The translations under genes were made by a program, and so were the position numbers. From assembly GCF_002738225.1 (NCBI RefSeq), contig NZ_PEBQ01000030.1, forward strand, positions 1 to 64,000: 64,000 nt of DNA, in the 5' to 3' direction. The notes under the pieces are model-generated. The model had not been told where the DNA came from and searched no databases. It was given only the letters and a program-made list of their open reading frames with translations. Source of the DNA: Acetobacter pomorum. Its GTDB lineage: Bacteria > Pseudomonadota > Alphaproteobacteria > Acetobacterales > Acetobacteraceae. Positions 46,526 to 54,985 of the stretch are shown piece after piece; positions within the stretch are counted from its first letter, which is position 1, and the number at the start of each line of letters is the position of its first letter.

Positions 46526-47242
46526 ATGGGAAACGAACCAGCACATACCGTTACCCGATACGATCAGGAGCTTGATCGACTGCGTGGAATTGTTGCCCGT
46601 ATGGGTGGTCTGGTAGAACGCCAGACAGCGCAGGCAATTGCCGCAGTGGTGGATCAGGATGAAGAAGCCGCTATTGAACCTCCTGAACTGGATACGGAGG
46701 TGGACGCGCTGGAGCGTGAAGCAGAAATGCTGGCAATTCGCATTTTGGCCCTGCGCGCACCCATGGCAGTGGATTTGCGCATGATTGTTGCCGTTCTGAA
46801 AATGAGCGGTGATCTGGAACGTATTGGGGATTATGCCTCCAGCATTGCGCGCCGTGCCATGAAGGTGGAACCATTGGATGGTGCTTTTTCCTTCAGCCCC
46901 TTACGGGCCATGGCACGCCTTGTGCAGGAAAATCTGCACAAGGCCATTGAAGCCATGGTGGAAAATGACAGCACCCGCGCTATGGAAGTATGGAAAGCTG
47001 ATACAGCTGTGGATGAGCTATATACAGCCATGTTCCGTGAACTGGTGACGTATATGATGGAAGATCCGCGCAAGATCGGCCCATGTATCCATCTTTTGTT
47101 CGTTGCAAAAAATCTGGAACGTATTGGTGACCACGCAACCAATATTGCGGAGCGGGTTTATTACGCCGTAACGGGTGAAATGCTTCCCGCAGTGCGGCCA
47201 AGAGGCGGCGCTGCTAGAAAAGATGGGCATAAACACACCTGA
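46526..47242 (+). CDS. phoU: Phosphate signalling regulator PhoU
   Basis: It connects PstSCAB to the PhoR sensor kinase and restrains phosphate uptake. The 238 residues form two repeated three-helix bundles: the metal-binding type motif LKMSGDLERIGDYASSIARR appears in the first half and LFVAKNLERIGDHATNIAERV in the second (listed here as VAKNLERIGDHATNIAE). AAAGGA lies seven bases before the ATG at 46526; a GTG at 46505 overlapping pstB is less likely. phoR and phoB are not in the window. Confidence 0.95.
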   Translation: MGNEPAHTVTRYDQELDRLRGIVARMGGLVERQTAQAIAAVVDQDEEAAIEPPELDTEVDALEREAEMLAIRILALRAPMAVDLRMIVAVLKMSGDLERIGDYASSIARRAMKVEPLDGAFSFSPLRAMARLVQENLHKAIEAMVENDSTRAMEVWKADTAVDELYTAMFRELVTYMMEDPRKIGPCIHLLFVAKNLERIGDHATNIAERVYYAVTGEMLPAVRPRGGAARKDGHKHT

Positions 47243-47259
47243 TCTACCATAAGCAGAAG

Positions 47260-47293
47260 CTGGCGCGTATCAGCCTGTAAAGGTACGCGCCAG
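47260..47293. terminator. Hairpin between phoU and a convergent SDR gene
   Basis: CTGGCGCGTA and TACGCGCCAG form a perfect 10-bp stem around 14 bases. It overlaps the last codons of the minus-strand gene and has only a short pyrimidine tail. Confidence 0.5.
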
Positions 47294-48142
47294 CCCTTCT
47301 TGCAAGTCTATAGGCTGCACACCCAGAAAATTTTGCATTGGTGAAATATCGAAGTTCTTGTTTTCAAGCAGACGACGAATTTCATCTGGCCCGATTTCCG
47401 GCAACCCTGGAATCCGGGAGGTTATGCGTGCGCAGGCCATAAGAAATTTGGCTGGTAATGAAATAAAAGGGCGTGGGCGCAGGCCACTGGCCTGTTCTAC
47501 CAAAGAGACAAACTGTTTATAGGTTACGGCATTTTTTCCGGCAATAACCAAGCTGCGCGGGCCCTGCCATGTGCGCTCCAATGCTGCCAGAACACTGGCA
47601 GTTACATCCCCCTGCCATATGGGTTGCACCAAAGCTGTTCCACCATTGGGGAGGGGAATAACAGGCAAAAAGCGCAAAAGCGCAGCCAGACGCTGCACAT
47701 TATTTTCGCCTTGTGCACCATAAATCATGGTGGGGTGTAAAATAATACCATCCCGTCCGGATGCCATCAGGGCTTTTTCACCGAGCAAAACGCCATTGCC
47801 GTGTGCATCAGGCCAATGTGTGAATTTACGGGTGCTGCCTAAGCAGACCAATTTGGCAGCGGGAGGGGCCGCGGCCAACAGGGCTGGAATATTGCGTGCA
47901 TGTGCCGTGCAGACAATGCGTGTGGCATCTTCCAATATAGGTTTTAAACGCGCGGTTGGGGCTGTTAGATCAGCAATGCGGATATTCTTTAGCCCTATTG
48001 CCTTGCTGGCATTCCGTACAACCGGAATGACGGGAACACCTTTTGCCAACAAAGCCTGACACACAGCGCGCCCGGAGCGGCCAGATGCCCCGATAACATG
48101 AACAGGGCTTGCTTGAGGGAACACTGTGTCAGGCCGTTGCAT
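47270..48142 (-). CDS. NAD(P)-binding atypical SDR family protein
   Basis: A 290-residue Rossmann protein of the NmrA/epimerase-like SDR class. The glycine motif is VIGASGRSGRAVCQALL at about 16-32, and HPTMIYGAQGENNVQRLA in mid-protein replaces the classical YxxxK with a PTMIYG pattern. The C-terminal half shows the substrate-side region common in complex I assembly-like or sugar-epimerase-like SDRs. The substrate is unknown. The start overlaps by one base the stop of the 443-residue gene upstream, so the two are cotranscribed. Confidence 0.8.
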   Translation of the reverse strand: MQRPDTVFPQASPVHVIGASGRSGRAVCQALLAKGVPVIPVVRNASKAIGLKNIRIADLTAPTARLKPILEDATRIVCTAHARNIPALLAAAPPAAKLVCLGSTRKFTHWPDAHGNGVLLGEKALMASGRDGIILHPTMIYGAQGENNVQRLAALLRFLPVIPLPNGGTALVQPIWQGDVTASVLAALERTWQGPRSLVIAGKNAVTYKQFVSLVEQASGLRPRPFISLPAKFLMACARITSRIPGLPEIGPDEIRRLLENKNFDISPMQNFLGVQPIDLQEGLARTFTG

Positions 48143-49473
48143 TACGGTGTGTGCAGGGAAAGGCCAACCTGCTGCGCAATTTGTGGGGCAACCCCCACAG
48201 CCCCCAAGGATGCCAGAACTGTCATGAGCGGAAGAGGGCGTTGTGGCTTAATATAAATATCCAATGGCCCTTTTTGCGGCTGCAATGCGTAGGCAAGGGC
48301 TTGTGCCAGAATCGGGTTATTGCCCTGTTTGGTTTGTTCCTGCCACGTGGCCAACATATCCTGTAGGCTCATGCTGCGTGCCTTGGCGGCCTGATCCAAT
48401 ATTTTAGGCACAAGCCCATGATCCATGTAGGTCATGTGCATGTTTAAAACCTGCATATCTGTATTTGCGGCAACCACTGTATGGGAACCAGCCTGACTGA
48501 AGTCTCCGTCCAGATGCAGGCGCCCCATCTGTGTGGCATCTATGCTCAATTCTTCAATATGGAGTTTGTCTGTTTTCAGATCATGTGTGTCATTCAATAC
48601 CAAAGAGGCACGCAGGCGGTCATAACCCAGGGTGGGCAACCATTCCAGATTAGGCAGGCTGGGCCAAAGTTCTGCATCCTGCACGCTGGAAACTTCCTGT
48701 TCCGCTGTTTCGGACTTGCTGGAATGGGAAAGAATTTTCACAGCACGCAGGAGAGGGCTATCTCCATCAATGGCAAGATGATCAATTTGGATATCACGGG
48801 TGCCATTCCGGCCTGTATAAGCCGTACCCGTTGTGAGGCTACTGTACAATCCGGCCAGATCCAGCCCATCTATCCCCACATGTTCGGCAGAAACACGTCG
48901 CGCGGGTGGAACATCTGCGGAAAACTGTATTTGTGCGCCCTCCAGATGAGAGGCCATGCTTTCCCCAAAATCATCTACCGTTACAGTGGCGGCAGACACA
49001 TCGGATTGTAGGCTGTCAATAAATCCGTGCAGTTTTGTGGCGGCCGCATGCTGGATGGAAAGCGCATGTGCAGGTGTATGCACATCTTCCTTTACCGGGA
49101 GTGTCACTCCCTCCAGCGCCAGTTTTTCCAGATGCAGGCTGCCTGCCGTATCTGCCATCTGAAAATTGCGGAAGGACAGATGTTCAATCAACGGGGTTTC
49201 AGAACCTTTGGTAACAGGTTTGGAAACCTCAGCCTCATCTGCTGTTATGGTTTCTGCCCCTTGGCGGAACACAAGGTCTGTAAACTTTACACTGCGCCCC
49301 AGCACGCCCGGAGTGGCTGTTTTATAGGTAAAAGACGCATCAGGCCCCAATGTCTGCCGAAAACGCTCTATGCTTTTATCCAGCATAAGGTGTTCGGCAT
49401 GGCGTGCGCCAAGCCAGCCAATGCCACCTAAAACGGCAATGCCGGAAATCATGACCAGAACGTTCTTCTTCAC
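48142..49473 (-). CDS. Membrane-anchored protein of unknown function
   Basis: It has 443 residues: a short basic start and one membrane helix (about 4-22), then a large extracytoplasmic region of alternating strands. Recurrent L-x-I/L-D and G-x-L-HL-like patterns (LHLEKLALEGVTL, IQIDHLAIDGDSP, LHIEELSIDATQMG) suggest repeated beta units as in AsmA- or YdgA-like proteins. I do not assign it to a family with confidence. The C-terminus KGPLDIYIKPQRPLPLMTVL is conserved-looking. Coupled to the SDR gene downstream. Confidence 0.7.
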   Translation of the reverse strand: MKKNVLVMISGIAVLGGIGWLGARHAEHLMLDKSIERFRQTLGPDASFTYKTATPGVLGRSVKFTDLVFRQGAETITADEAEVSKPVTKGSETPLIEHLSFRNFQMADTAGSLHLEKLALEGVTLPVKEDVHTPAHALSIQHAAATKLHGFIDSLQSDVSAATVTVDDFGESMASHLEGAQIQFSADVPPARRVSAEHVGIDGLDLAGLYSSLTTGTAYTGRNGTRDIQIDHLAIDGDSPLLRAVKILSHSSKSETAEQEVSSVQDAELWPSLPNLEWLPTLGYDRLRASLVLNDTHDLKTDKLHIEELSIDATQMGRLHLDGDFSQAGSHTVVAANTDMQVLNMHMTYMDHGLVPKILDQAAKARSMSLQDMLATWQEQTKQGNNPILAQALAYALQPQKGPLDIYIKPQRPLPLMTVLASLGAVGVAPQIAQQVGLSLHTP

Positions 49474-49607
49474 CCGTTGAAAATCCTACTGTTTTCGGGA
49501 CACAGAACCAGCTTTAGTGCATGGCGGATGGGGCTGCAAGCGCCGATACGGTAATATATTACCTATAGAAAACCCCCTGAAAATACAGCCATCAACGCAA
49601 ACAGTGC

Positions 49608-49636
49608 TTGACGTTTTGTTTTTGGCACCGCATAAG
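49608..49636 (+). promoter_or_regulatory. Promoter of rplM-rpsI
   Basis: TTGACG and CATAAG are spaced by 17 bases, 45 bases before the rplM start. It is a good -35 box with a moderate -10. Confidence 0.6.
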
Positions 49637-49680
49637 GCGCCATCTTGGATACACAACTGTTCTAGTATGGAATCAGTGTC

Positions 49681-50157
49681 ATGAAGACCACCCTCTCGCT
49701 GAAGCCCGCGGAGGTGACGAAGAACTGGATCCTGATCGATGCCGAAGGTCTCGCTCTAGGTCGTCTCGCCGTCATCATTGCCCAGCGCCTGCGCGGCAAG
49801 CATAAGCCTCAGTTTACTCCGCATGTTGATTGCGGTGACCACGTTGTTGTCATCAACGCGGAAAAAGTTGCCCTGACAGGCCGCAAGGCTGATCAGAAGC
49901 TCTTCCACTACCACACCGGTTATCCCGGCGGCATCAAGGAACGCACTGTAAAGCAGCGCCTTGAAGGCAAAAATCCGGGTCAGCTGGTTGAAAAAGCTGT
50001 GGAACGCATGATCACGCGCGGTCCGCTGCAGCGCCAGCAGATGCGCAGCCTGCATGTTTATGCCGGTGCAGAACACCCGCACGCTGGCCAGAACCCCCAG
50101 CAGCTTGATGTTGCGGCCATGAACCGCAAGAACGTTGTTAACGTGCAGAAGGGCTGA
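49681..50157 (+). CDS. rplM: 50S ribosomal protein L13
   Basis: A primary 23S-binding protein of the large subunit. The 158 residues include [52 protein letters not shown] and [19 protein letters not shown], all canonical. It is paired with rpsI five bases downstream, the standard order. Confidence 0.98.
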   Translation: MKTTLSLKPAEVTKNWILIDAEGLALGRLAVIIAQRLRGKHKPQFTPHVDCGDHVVVINAEKVALTGRKADQKLFHYHTGYPGGIKERTVKQRLEGKNPGQLVEKAVERMITRGPLQRQQMRSLHVYAGAEHPHAGQNPQQLDVAAMNRKNVVNVQKG

Positions 50158-50162
50158 GCAGA

Positions 50163-50651
50163 ATGTCTGAAACTCAGGAACGTACAGGCACGCTGGCCGA
50201 TCTGAAGACCGTGGTTCCAGAAATTACTTCTGATGCCCCGGTTTATGAAGCCAAGCGTGACGCTCAGGGCCGCTCCTATGCAACTGGCCGCCGTAAGGAC
50301 GCCGTTGCACGTGTGTGGATCAAGCCTGGCAAGGGTGAAATCACCGTTAACGGTCGCCCGGTTGGCACTTACTTTGCGCGCCCCGTGCTGCGCATGCTGC
50401 TGACCCAGCCTTTCCTTGTGTCTGACCGCTACAATCAGTTCGATGTGGTTTGCACCGTAACAGGTGGTGGTTTGTCTGGTCAGGCAGGTGCTGTTCGTCA
50501 TGGTATCAGCCGTGCGCTGACACATTACGAACCAGAACTGCGCAGCATCCTTAAGGCTGCTGGCTTCCTTACGCGTGACTCCCGTAAGGTGGAACGTAAG
50601 AAATACGGTCGCGCCAAGGCTCGTCGTTCCTTCCAGTTCAGCAAGCGCTGA
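50163..50651 (+). CDS. rpsI: 30S ribosomal protein S9
   Basis: A small-subunit protein whose C-terminal tail reaches the P-site tRNA. The 162 residues carry an N-terminal extension of about 32 residues, common in alphaproteobacteria. Then come [39 protein letters not shown] and the basic tail ending FQFSKR. The final residues KR are the conserved tRNA-contacting end. Confidence 0.98.
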   Translation: MSETQERTGTLADLKTVVPEITSDAPVYEAKRDAQGRSYATGRRKDAVARVWIKPGKGEITVNGRPVGTYFARPVLRMLLTQPFLVSDRYNQFDVVCTVTGGGLSGQAGAVRHGISRALTHYEPELRSILKAAGFLTRDSRKVERKKYGRAKARRSFQFSKR

Positions 50652-50681
50652 TCTGTCGGGAAAAACGGTTTACCGTTTGGC

Positions 50682-50717
50682 AAAAACGGGTGGGGAAGAA
50701 ATTCCCCACCCGTTTTT
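50682..50717. terminator. Intrinsic terminator after rpsI
   Basis: AAAAACGGGTGGGGA and TCCCCACCCGTTTTT pair around a 6-base loop with T-runs on both strands. A small AAACGGT repeat precedes it. Confidence 0.9.
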
Positions 50718-52298
50718 TTATGGCGTCATGAAAGTTTTGGCATCTTGCGCAAGGGCTGCGCGGCTATCCGCCCGAATGTAGAGCATATGCCCACCGGGGT
50801 AGGTGTGCAGGGCAATACGGTTTCTACCCACAGGAATATGCTCTGCCACCCAACGGGATGAGGCAAAGGGGCAGACCAGATCATAATATCCGTTGGCAAT
50901 AAAAACCCGCAGGGTGGGGTTAAGTGCCAGAAGGCGGCGCAGCGTAGGAATAGGGCGCACAATAGGGCTGCCACCATCCCGATAATCCCATGCTTCATTC
51001 ACCTTCATGTTCAGAAGTGTGTAGCTCAGTGGCGTGCGGAAGTTCAGATCCGTTGCGGCATAGTGTTCAAACGCACTGCCATAGGCGCGGGTAAAGCCAT
51101 CCAGAATTGGGTCAGGGCTTGCACCATTTTCCACACCTTCGGGAAATGGGTCGGCAATAGAGAATGTGCCATCGTAAAGTGAGTAAAGCCGCCCGTTACG
51201 GCTACGTACATCGTGCGCTTCAGGCTGCAGCATACCGCGCTCTTTTGCCACGGTTTCAAGCGGAATGCCCGAATGTGCGGCAATATCTTCGTAAAAATCC
51301 TGTGCTGCGTTTCCGGCAAGGGGTGTGTTGGCCAGTGTGCTCAAATAAGGGCCAATAGCGTAGTGGTATGCACTATCCAGATGGCCTGCAGCGTTTTCTG
51401 GCGTCAGTTTATGTTGCAGCGCCAGTTGTGATGCTTCCAGAGAGGGCAGGACAAAACTGGTTGCCAGAATATCATTGGCCGTATCCAGCAATGTCATGTC
51501 CAATGCTGGAGAGATCATGATGATCCCGTTCACCAAAATGTTCTGATCCTGTGCAAGGGCATCGGCCACTTCAATGGCGCGCAAGCCGCCATAACTTTCA
51601 CCAACAAGATAACGTGGAGACATCTGCCGGCTGTTGCTTTGTGCCCAAAGCTGAATGGCTTTGGCAAACGCATGGGCATCCTGTTTGACGCCGTAAAATT
51701 CCTTGGCAGCTTTTTTGGCATCTGTGGGGATAGACCAACCCGTACTTGGCGCATCTATAAACACTAAGTCAGCCGCCGCCAGCCAGCTTTCTGTGTTGGG
51801 TGTAAGCTGCGCATTGGCTCCATCAGCTGGGTTGCCGTTGGGAAAGGACAGAATGGAAGGCCCAGCTGCTCCCAAATGCAGATAAGCCGTTCCAGCGCCA
51901 GGGCCACCATTAAAAAAATAGGCAACAGGTCGATGTGCCGGATCTACGCCATCCTGCGTGTAGGCAACATAAAAAATACGTGCTGTGGGGGCACCGTCAT
52001 CATCTCGCAGGGTCAAGGTGCCTGTATGGGCTGTATAGGCCAGCTTGCGTTTATCAAAAACGCCAGTGTGATGTGTAATGGCATCTTGAGGTAACAGGGC
52101 GGCTGCATTGTGAAATGTATCTGTTTGCGTTTGCGCTGGGGCAGGCCCTGTTACAGGGGATGTTGGCTTGGCTGGTTGTGGTGATGGTTCAGCTGCGACT
52201 ATGGCTGCGGTAGATAGGCTTAGGGCAGCTGCCAGAGAGCCAGCAAATTTTAGTTTGTTCAGGCTTGGCCATTTTGCCGGGTGAAAAACAGGTTTCAT
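50718..52298 (-). CDS. Exported S10 family serine carboxypeptidase-like protein
   Basis: An alpha/beta hydrolase-fold peptidase of family S10. The signal peptide (1-36) ends AAIVAA-EP, and a Pro/Thr-rich spacer (37-60) follows. The oxyanion segment FFNGGPGAGTAYLHLG is at 128-143. The nucleophile is S235 in VGESYGGLR, with D473 in NGYYDLVCPF and H504 in YPGGHMLYI. All three catalytic residues are present. The ATG at 52298 begins MKPVFHPAKW; a 35-residue longer frame is unlikely. It probably acts on peptides in the periplasm; specificity is unknown. Confidence 0.9.
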   Translation of the reverse strand: MKPVFHPAKWPSLNKLKFAGSLAAALSLSTAAIVAAEPSPQPAKPTSPVTGPAPAQTQTDTFHNAAALLPQDAITHHTGVFDKRKLAYTAHTGTLTLRDDDGAPTARIFYVAYTQDGVDPAHRPVAYFFNGGPGAGTAYLHLGAAGPSILSFPNGNPADGANAQLTPNTESWLAAADLVFIDAPSTGWSIPTDAKKAAKEFYGVKQDAHAFAKAIQLWAQSNSRQMSPRYLVGESYGGLRAIEVADALAQDQNILVNGIIMISPALDMTLLDTANDILATSFVLPSLEASQLALQHKLTPENAAGHLDSAYHYAIGPYLSTLANTPLAGNAAQDFYEDIAAHSGIPLETVAKERGMLQPEAHDVRSRNGRLYSLYDGTFSIADPFPEGVENGASPDPILDGFTRAYGSAFEHYAATDLNFRTPLSYTLLNMKVNEAWDYRDGGSPIVRPIPTLRRLLALNPTLRVFIANGYYDLVCPFASSRWVAEHIPVGRNRIALHTYPGGHMLYIRADSRAALAQDAKTFMTP

Positions 52299-52466
52299 CA
52301 CGATACGCAGGGTCCTTGCTTGTGTCGAAAATCTTGTCGCTATGCTGCGGCTGCAATCGTGTTCTCGCAAGGGCTGGGGTGGACTATTTTTTGCCAGAAT
52401 CACATGTCTAAAAATTCATGAATGCGCCACTTTATGTGGACAAAATTGAAGAAAGAGTAGGTTTTT

Positions 52467-53054
52467 ATGCGATTTGTTCAGAAATTTGCGGTGATGAGTT
52501 TATCTGTGGCGGCTCTGGCTGGCTCGGCATCTTTAGCGCATGCTGATCCGTGTCTGTCTTTGACAGGCTGTCTGCAGCAGGATGCACAAGACCAACTGAA
52601 TGCAACACGTGATAGCGTGCGCAATGATGCCAATAATCTGACATCTGGCTTCAGAAACAGTGGTCAGGCTGCGCGGGATCAGGTGCGCAACAGTTGGAAT
52701 AACAGCACTGAAGCAACGCGTGAACAGCTGCAGGCACAGCGTGACCGCGTCACCAACGCGGAAAAGAATGTGCGGGACCGCTGGAATAATAGCGGTGAGG
52801 AAGCACGTGAGAAACTGCAGGCGCAGCGTGACCGTGTCACCAATGCGGAAAAGAGCGTTCGAGATCGTTGGAACAACAGCGGTGAGGAAGCACGCGAAAG
52901 ACTACAGGCACAGCGTGACCGCGTAACCAACGCAGAAAAGAACGTTACAGACCGTTGGAATAATGCGGGCGAAGATACGCGCAAAGCGTGGAAAGCTCAG
53001 AAAGATCGGATTTCTTCAGACCTTCAGGATGCAACTACTTTGCCGCCTTTGTAA
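52467..53054 (+). CDS. Exported protein with 29-residue tandem repeats
   Basis: A 195-residue protein with a signal peptide (1-26, ending SLAHA) and a short Cys-containing start (DPCLSLTGCLQQ). Four tandem units of 29 residues cover about 74-189, each reading RxRWNNSGEEAREKLQAQRD then RVTNAEKNV. The repeats are charged, Arg/Glu/Asn-rich, without Pro or Gly runs, and should form long amphipathic helices or a coiled coil. The function is unknown; stress-protective helical proteins have similar composition, but homology is not claimed. GAAAGAGTAGG lies before the ATG. Confidence 0.75.
   Translation: MRFVQKFAVMSLSVAALAGSASLAHADPCLSLTGCLQQDAQDQLNATRDSVRNDANNLTSGFRNSGQAARDQVRNSWNNSTEATREQLQAQRDRVTNAEKNVRDRWNNSGEEAREKLQAQRDRVTNAEKSVRDRWNNSGEEARERLQAQRDRVTNAEKNVTDRWNNAGEDTRKAWKAQKDRISSDLQDATTLPPL
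52686..53033 (+). repeat. Four 87-bp tandem repeats inside the coding region
   Basis: Units are at 52686-52772, 52773-52859, 52860-52946 and 52947-53033. The middle two differ by only a few bases, while the last has diverged most. All lengths are multiples of three, so copy-number change would keep the frame. Confidence 0.85.
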
Positions 53055-53065
53055 GTCTCCATCCG

Positions 53066-53104
53066 CATCAGGCCGTTGAAATGCGGCCTGATGGGCTGAT
53101 TTTT
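53066..53104. terminator. Intrinsic terminator between repeat protein and helicase
   Basis: CATCAGGCCG and CGGCCTGATG form a perfect 10-bp stem with an 8-base loop, followed by GGCTGATTTTTA. It lies between convergent genes. Confidence 0.75.
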
Positions 53105-53112
53105 AGGTGTAT

Positions 53113-54864
53113 TTATTTTGCTTTCCGCTTGCGGGAAGAACCGTTTTTACCAGCACCTTCCCGACGCGGTGCAAAAGAGCGGCCACCTTTTGGCTTCCGG
53201 TCAGCATAAGCTGGGCGCGGGCCACCGCCACTCCCTTTACGGGGGGCTGCTGCGGGCTCCACTGTAATTTCATCCGGGTCCGTTGCAGAAGCGCAGGAAG
53301 CAAACTGCTCGGCTTTATCCGGTGAAATTTCGACCAGAGTATGATCCTGCGTGATGCGGATAGACCCAATATCCTGTTTTTTAATGTTTCCTAGCCGGCA
53401 CAGCATAGGCACCAGCCATTTGGGGTCTGCCCGATCTTCCCGCCCGACAGAAAGGCGGAACCATTTGCCATCCATCGCCGGAGCGCGTTCTCTTTCGCGC
53501 ACAGGGCGGTTTGGATCACGTTCCCGCGGGGCACGACGCGCATCTGGTGTAATGACGCGTACAGAAACAGGTGCCGGCAGGCTTTTATGCCACAGGCCAA
53601 CAAGAGCTGCAGCCAGTTGTTCTGGTGTGTGTTCGGCAGCAAGGCGGCTAACCAGCGTTTGTGTTTCTGTATCTTCTGGTGCCGGAGCAGAAAGGAATGG
53701 CGCAGCCAGAAGACGCTCGGCATCTGCGGTAGCGATGGCAGCAGGGGTAGGGGCGCCACTCCATTCTGCCGTTACCTTGGCGGCCTGAAGCAGGCGTTCT
53801 GCCAACCTTCTACGGGCGGGTGGTACCAGCAGCACACAGGTGCCCTTTTTGCCTGCACGGCCTGTACGGCCCGAACGGTGCAGCAGGGTAGCCGGGTTGG
53901 AAGGCAGGCTGGCGTGGATCACCAAGCCCAGATCTGGAATATCAATGCCGCGGGCGGCCACATCTGTTGCCACGCACACACGGGCTTGGCCGTGACGCAG
54001 GCTTTCTATGGCGCGGCTTCGTTCGTTCTGCCCCAGATCACCTGAAATGGCGACGGAGGAAAAACCGCGTTCTGTCAAAATCGCCTGCAACTGACGCACA
54101 GCTTCACGCGTGTGGCAGAACACAATGGCGGCGGAGGATTCCATCAGTCGCAGCACGTTTACAACCGTGCCCGCCATATCACCTTGCTCTGTCAGAACAG
54201 CGCGATAGGTAATATCGGCATGGGGGGTATTGGTGCCTACTGTATCAATACGCAGGGCATCGTGCTGATAGCGGCGCGCAAGGGCCGCAATATCGCGTGC
54301 AATAGTTGCGGAAAACAGCAGGGTGCGCCGCTCTTTGGGCATGGCGTCCAGCAAGGTTTCCAACTCATCGCGAAAGCCCAGATCAAGCATTTCATCAGCT
54401 TCATCCAGCACAACGGCTTTCAGGTGTGAAAGATCAAGCGCACCGCGGCGCAGATGGTCACACAGGCGGCCAGGCGTGCCCACAACAATGTGGCAGCCAG
54501 AGGCAAGGGCGCGGGCTTCCTTGCGGGGTTCCATGCCACCAACGCAGGAAACAATGCGTGCACCGGTTTCGGCATATAGCCATTCCAGCTCGCTACGCAC
54601 CTGCAGGGCAAGTTCACGCGTAGGGGCAATTACCAGAGCTATAGGGGCGCCAGATGGCACGCAACGGCCTGCATCATTCAGCAGCAGGTCTGCCAGCGTT
54701 AGGCCGAAAGCAACAGTTTTGCCAGATCCGGTGCGGGCTGAAACCAGCAGGTCGCGATTTTTGGCATCATCGGCCAGAACGGCGGCCTGAACAGCGGTAG
54801 GAGCAGTAAAGCCGCGTGCAGCAAGAGCACGAGCGAGAGGGGCAGGAGCATTCTGAAAAGGCAT
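53113..54864 (-). CDS. DEAD-box RNA helicase with DbpA RNA-binding domain
   Basis: An ATP-dependent RNA helicase, probably acting in ribosome assembly. The helicase core shows SARTGSGKT, PTRELALQV, VVLDEADEMLDLGF, the SAT motif in LLFSATIARDI and HRSGRTGRAGKKG. A DbpA-type RNA-recognition domain follows (about 465-535), with WFRLSVGREDRADPKWLVP. The Lys/Arg/Gly-rich tail (540-583) would add RNA affinity. The 583 residues exceed E. coli DbpA (about 457) because of linker and tail. Confidence 0.9.
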   Translation of the reverse strand: MPFQNAPAPLARALAARGFTAPTAVQAAVLADDAKNRDLLVSARTGSGKTVAFGLTLADLLLNDAGRCVPSGAPIALVIAPTRELALQVRSELEWLYAETGARIVSCVGGMEPRKEARALASGCHIVVGTPGRLCDHLRRGALDLSHLKAVVLDEADEMLDLGFRDELETLLDAMPKERRTLLFSATIARDIAALARRYQHDALRIDTVGTNTPHADITYRAVLTEQGDMAGTVVNVLRLMESSAAIVFCHTREAVRQLQAILTERGFSSVAISGDLGQNERSRAIESLRHGQARVCVATDVAARGIDIPDLGLVIHASLPSNPATLLHRSGRTGRAGKKGTCVLLVPPARRRLAERLLQAAKVTAEWSGAPTPAAIATADAERLLAAPFLSAPAPEDTETQTLVSRLAAEHTPEQLAAALVGLWHKSLPAPVSVRVITPDARRAPRERDPNRPVRERERAPAMDGKWFRLSVGREDRADPKWLVPMLCRLGNIKKQDIGSIRITQDHTLVEISPDKAEQFASCASATDPDEITVEPAAAPRKGSGGGPRPAYADRKPKGGRSFAPRREGAGKNGSSRKRKAK

Positions 54865-54985
54865 ACAATCCGGATCCGGGCAACGGGAATAGAAATGCGA
54901 GATAAAGGTTCCTGCCCGGAAAAGCTAGTAGTTTGACGGCAGAACCCTGTACTGCATGATTTTATAGCACAGGAATTATGCGCTT

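Noticed and set aside
52686..53033. Possible CRISPR-like array
   Set aside because: Units are contiguous 87-bp coding repeats without spacers, in frame within one gene.
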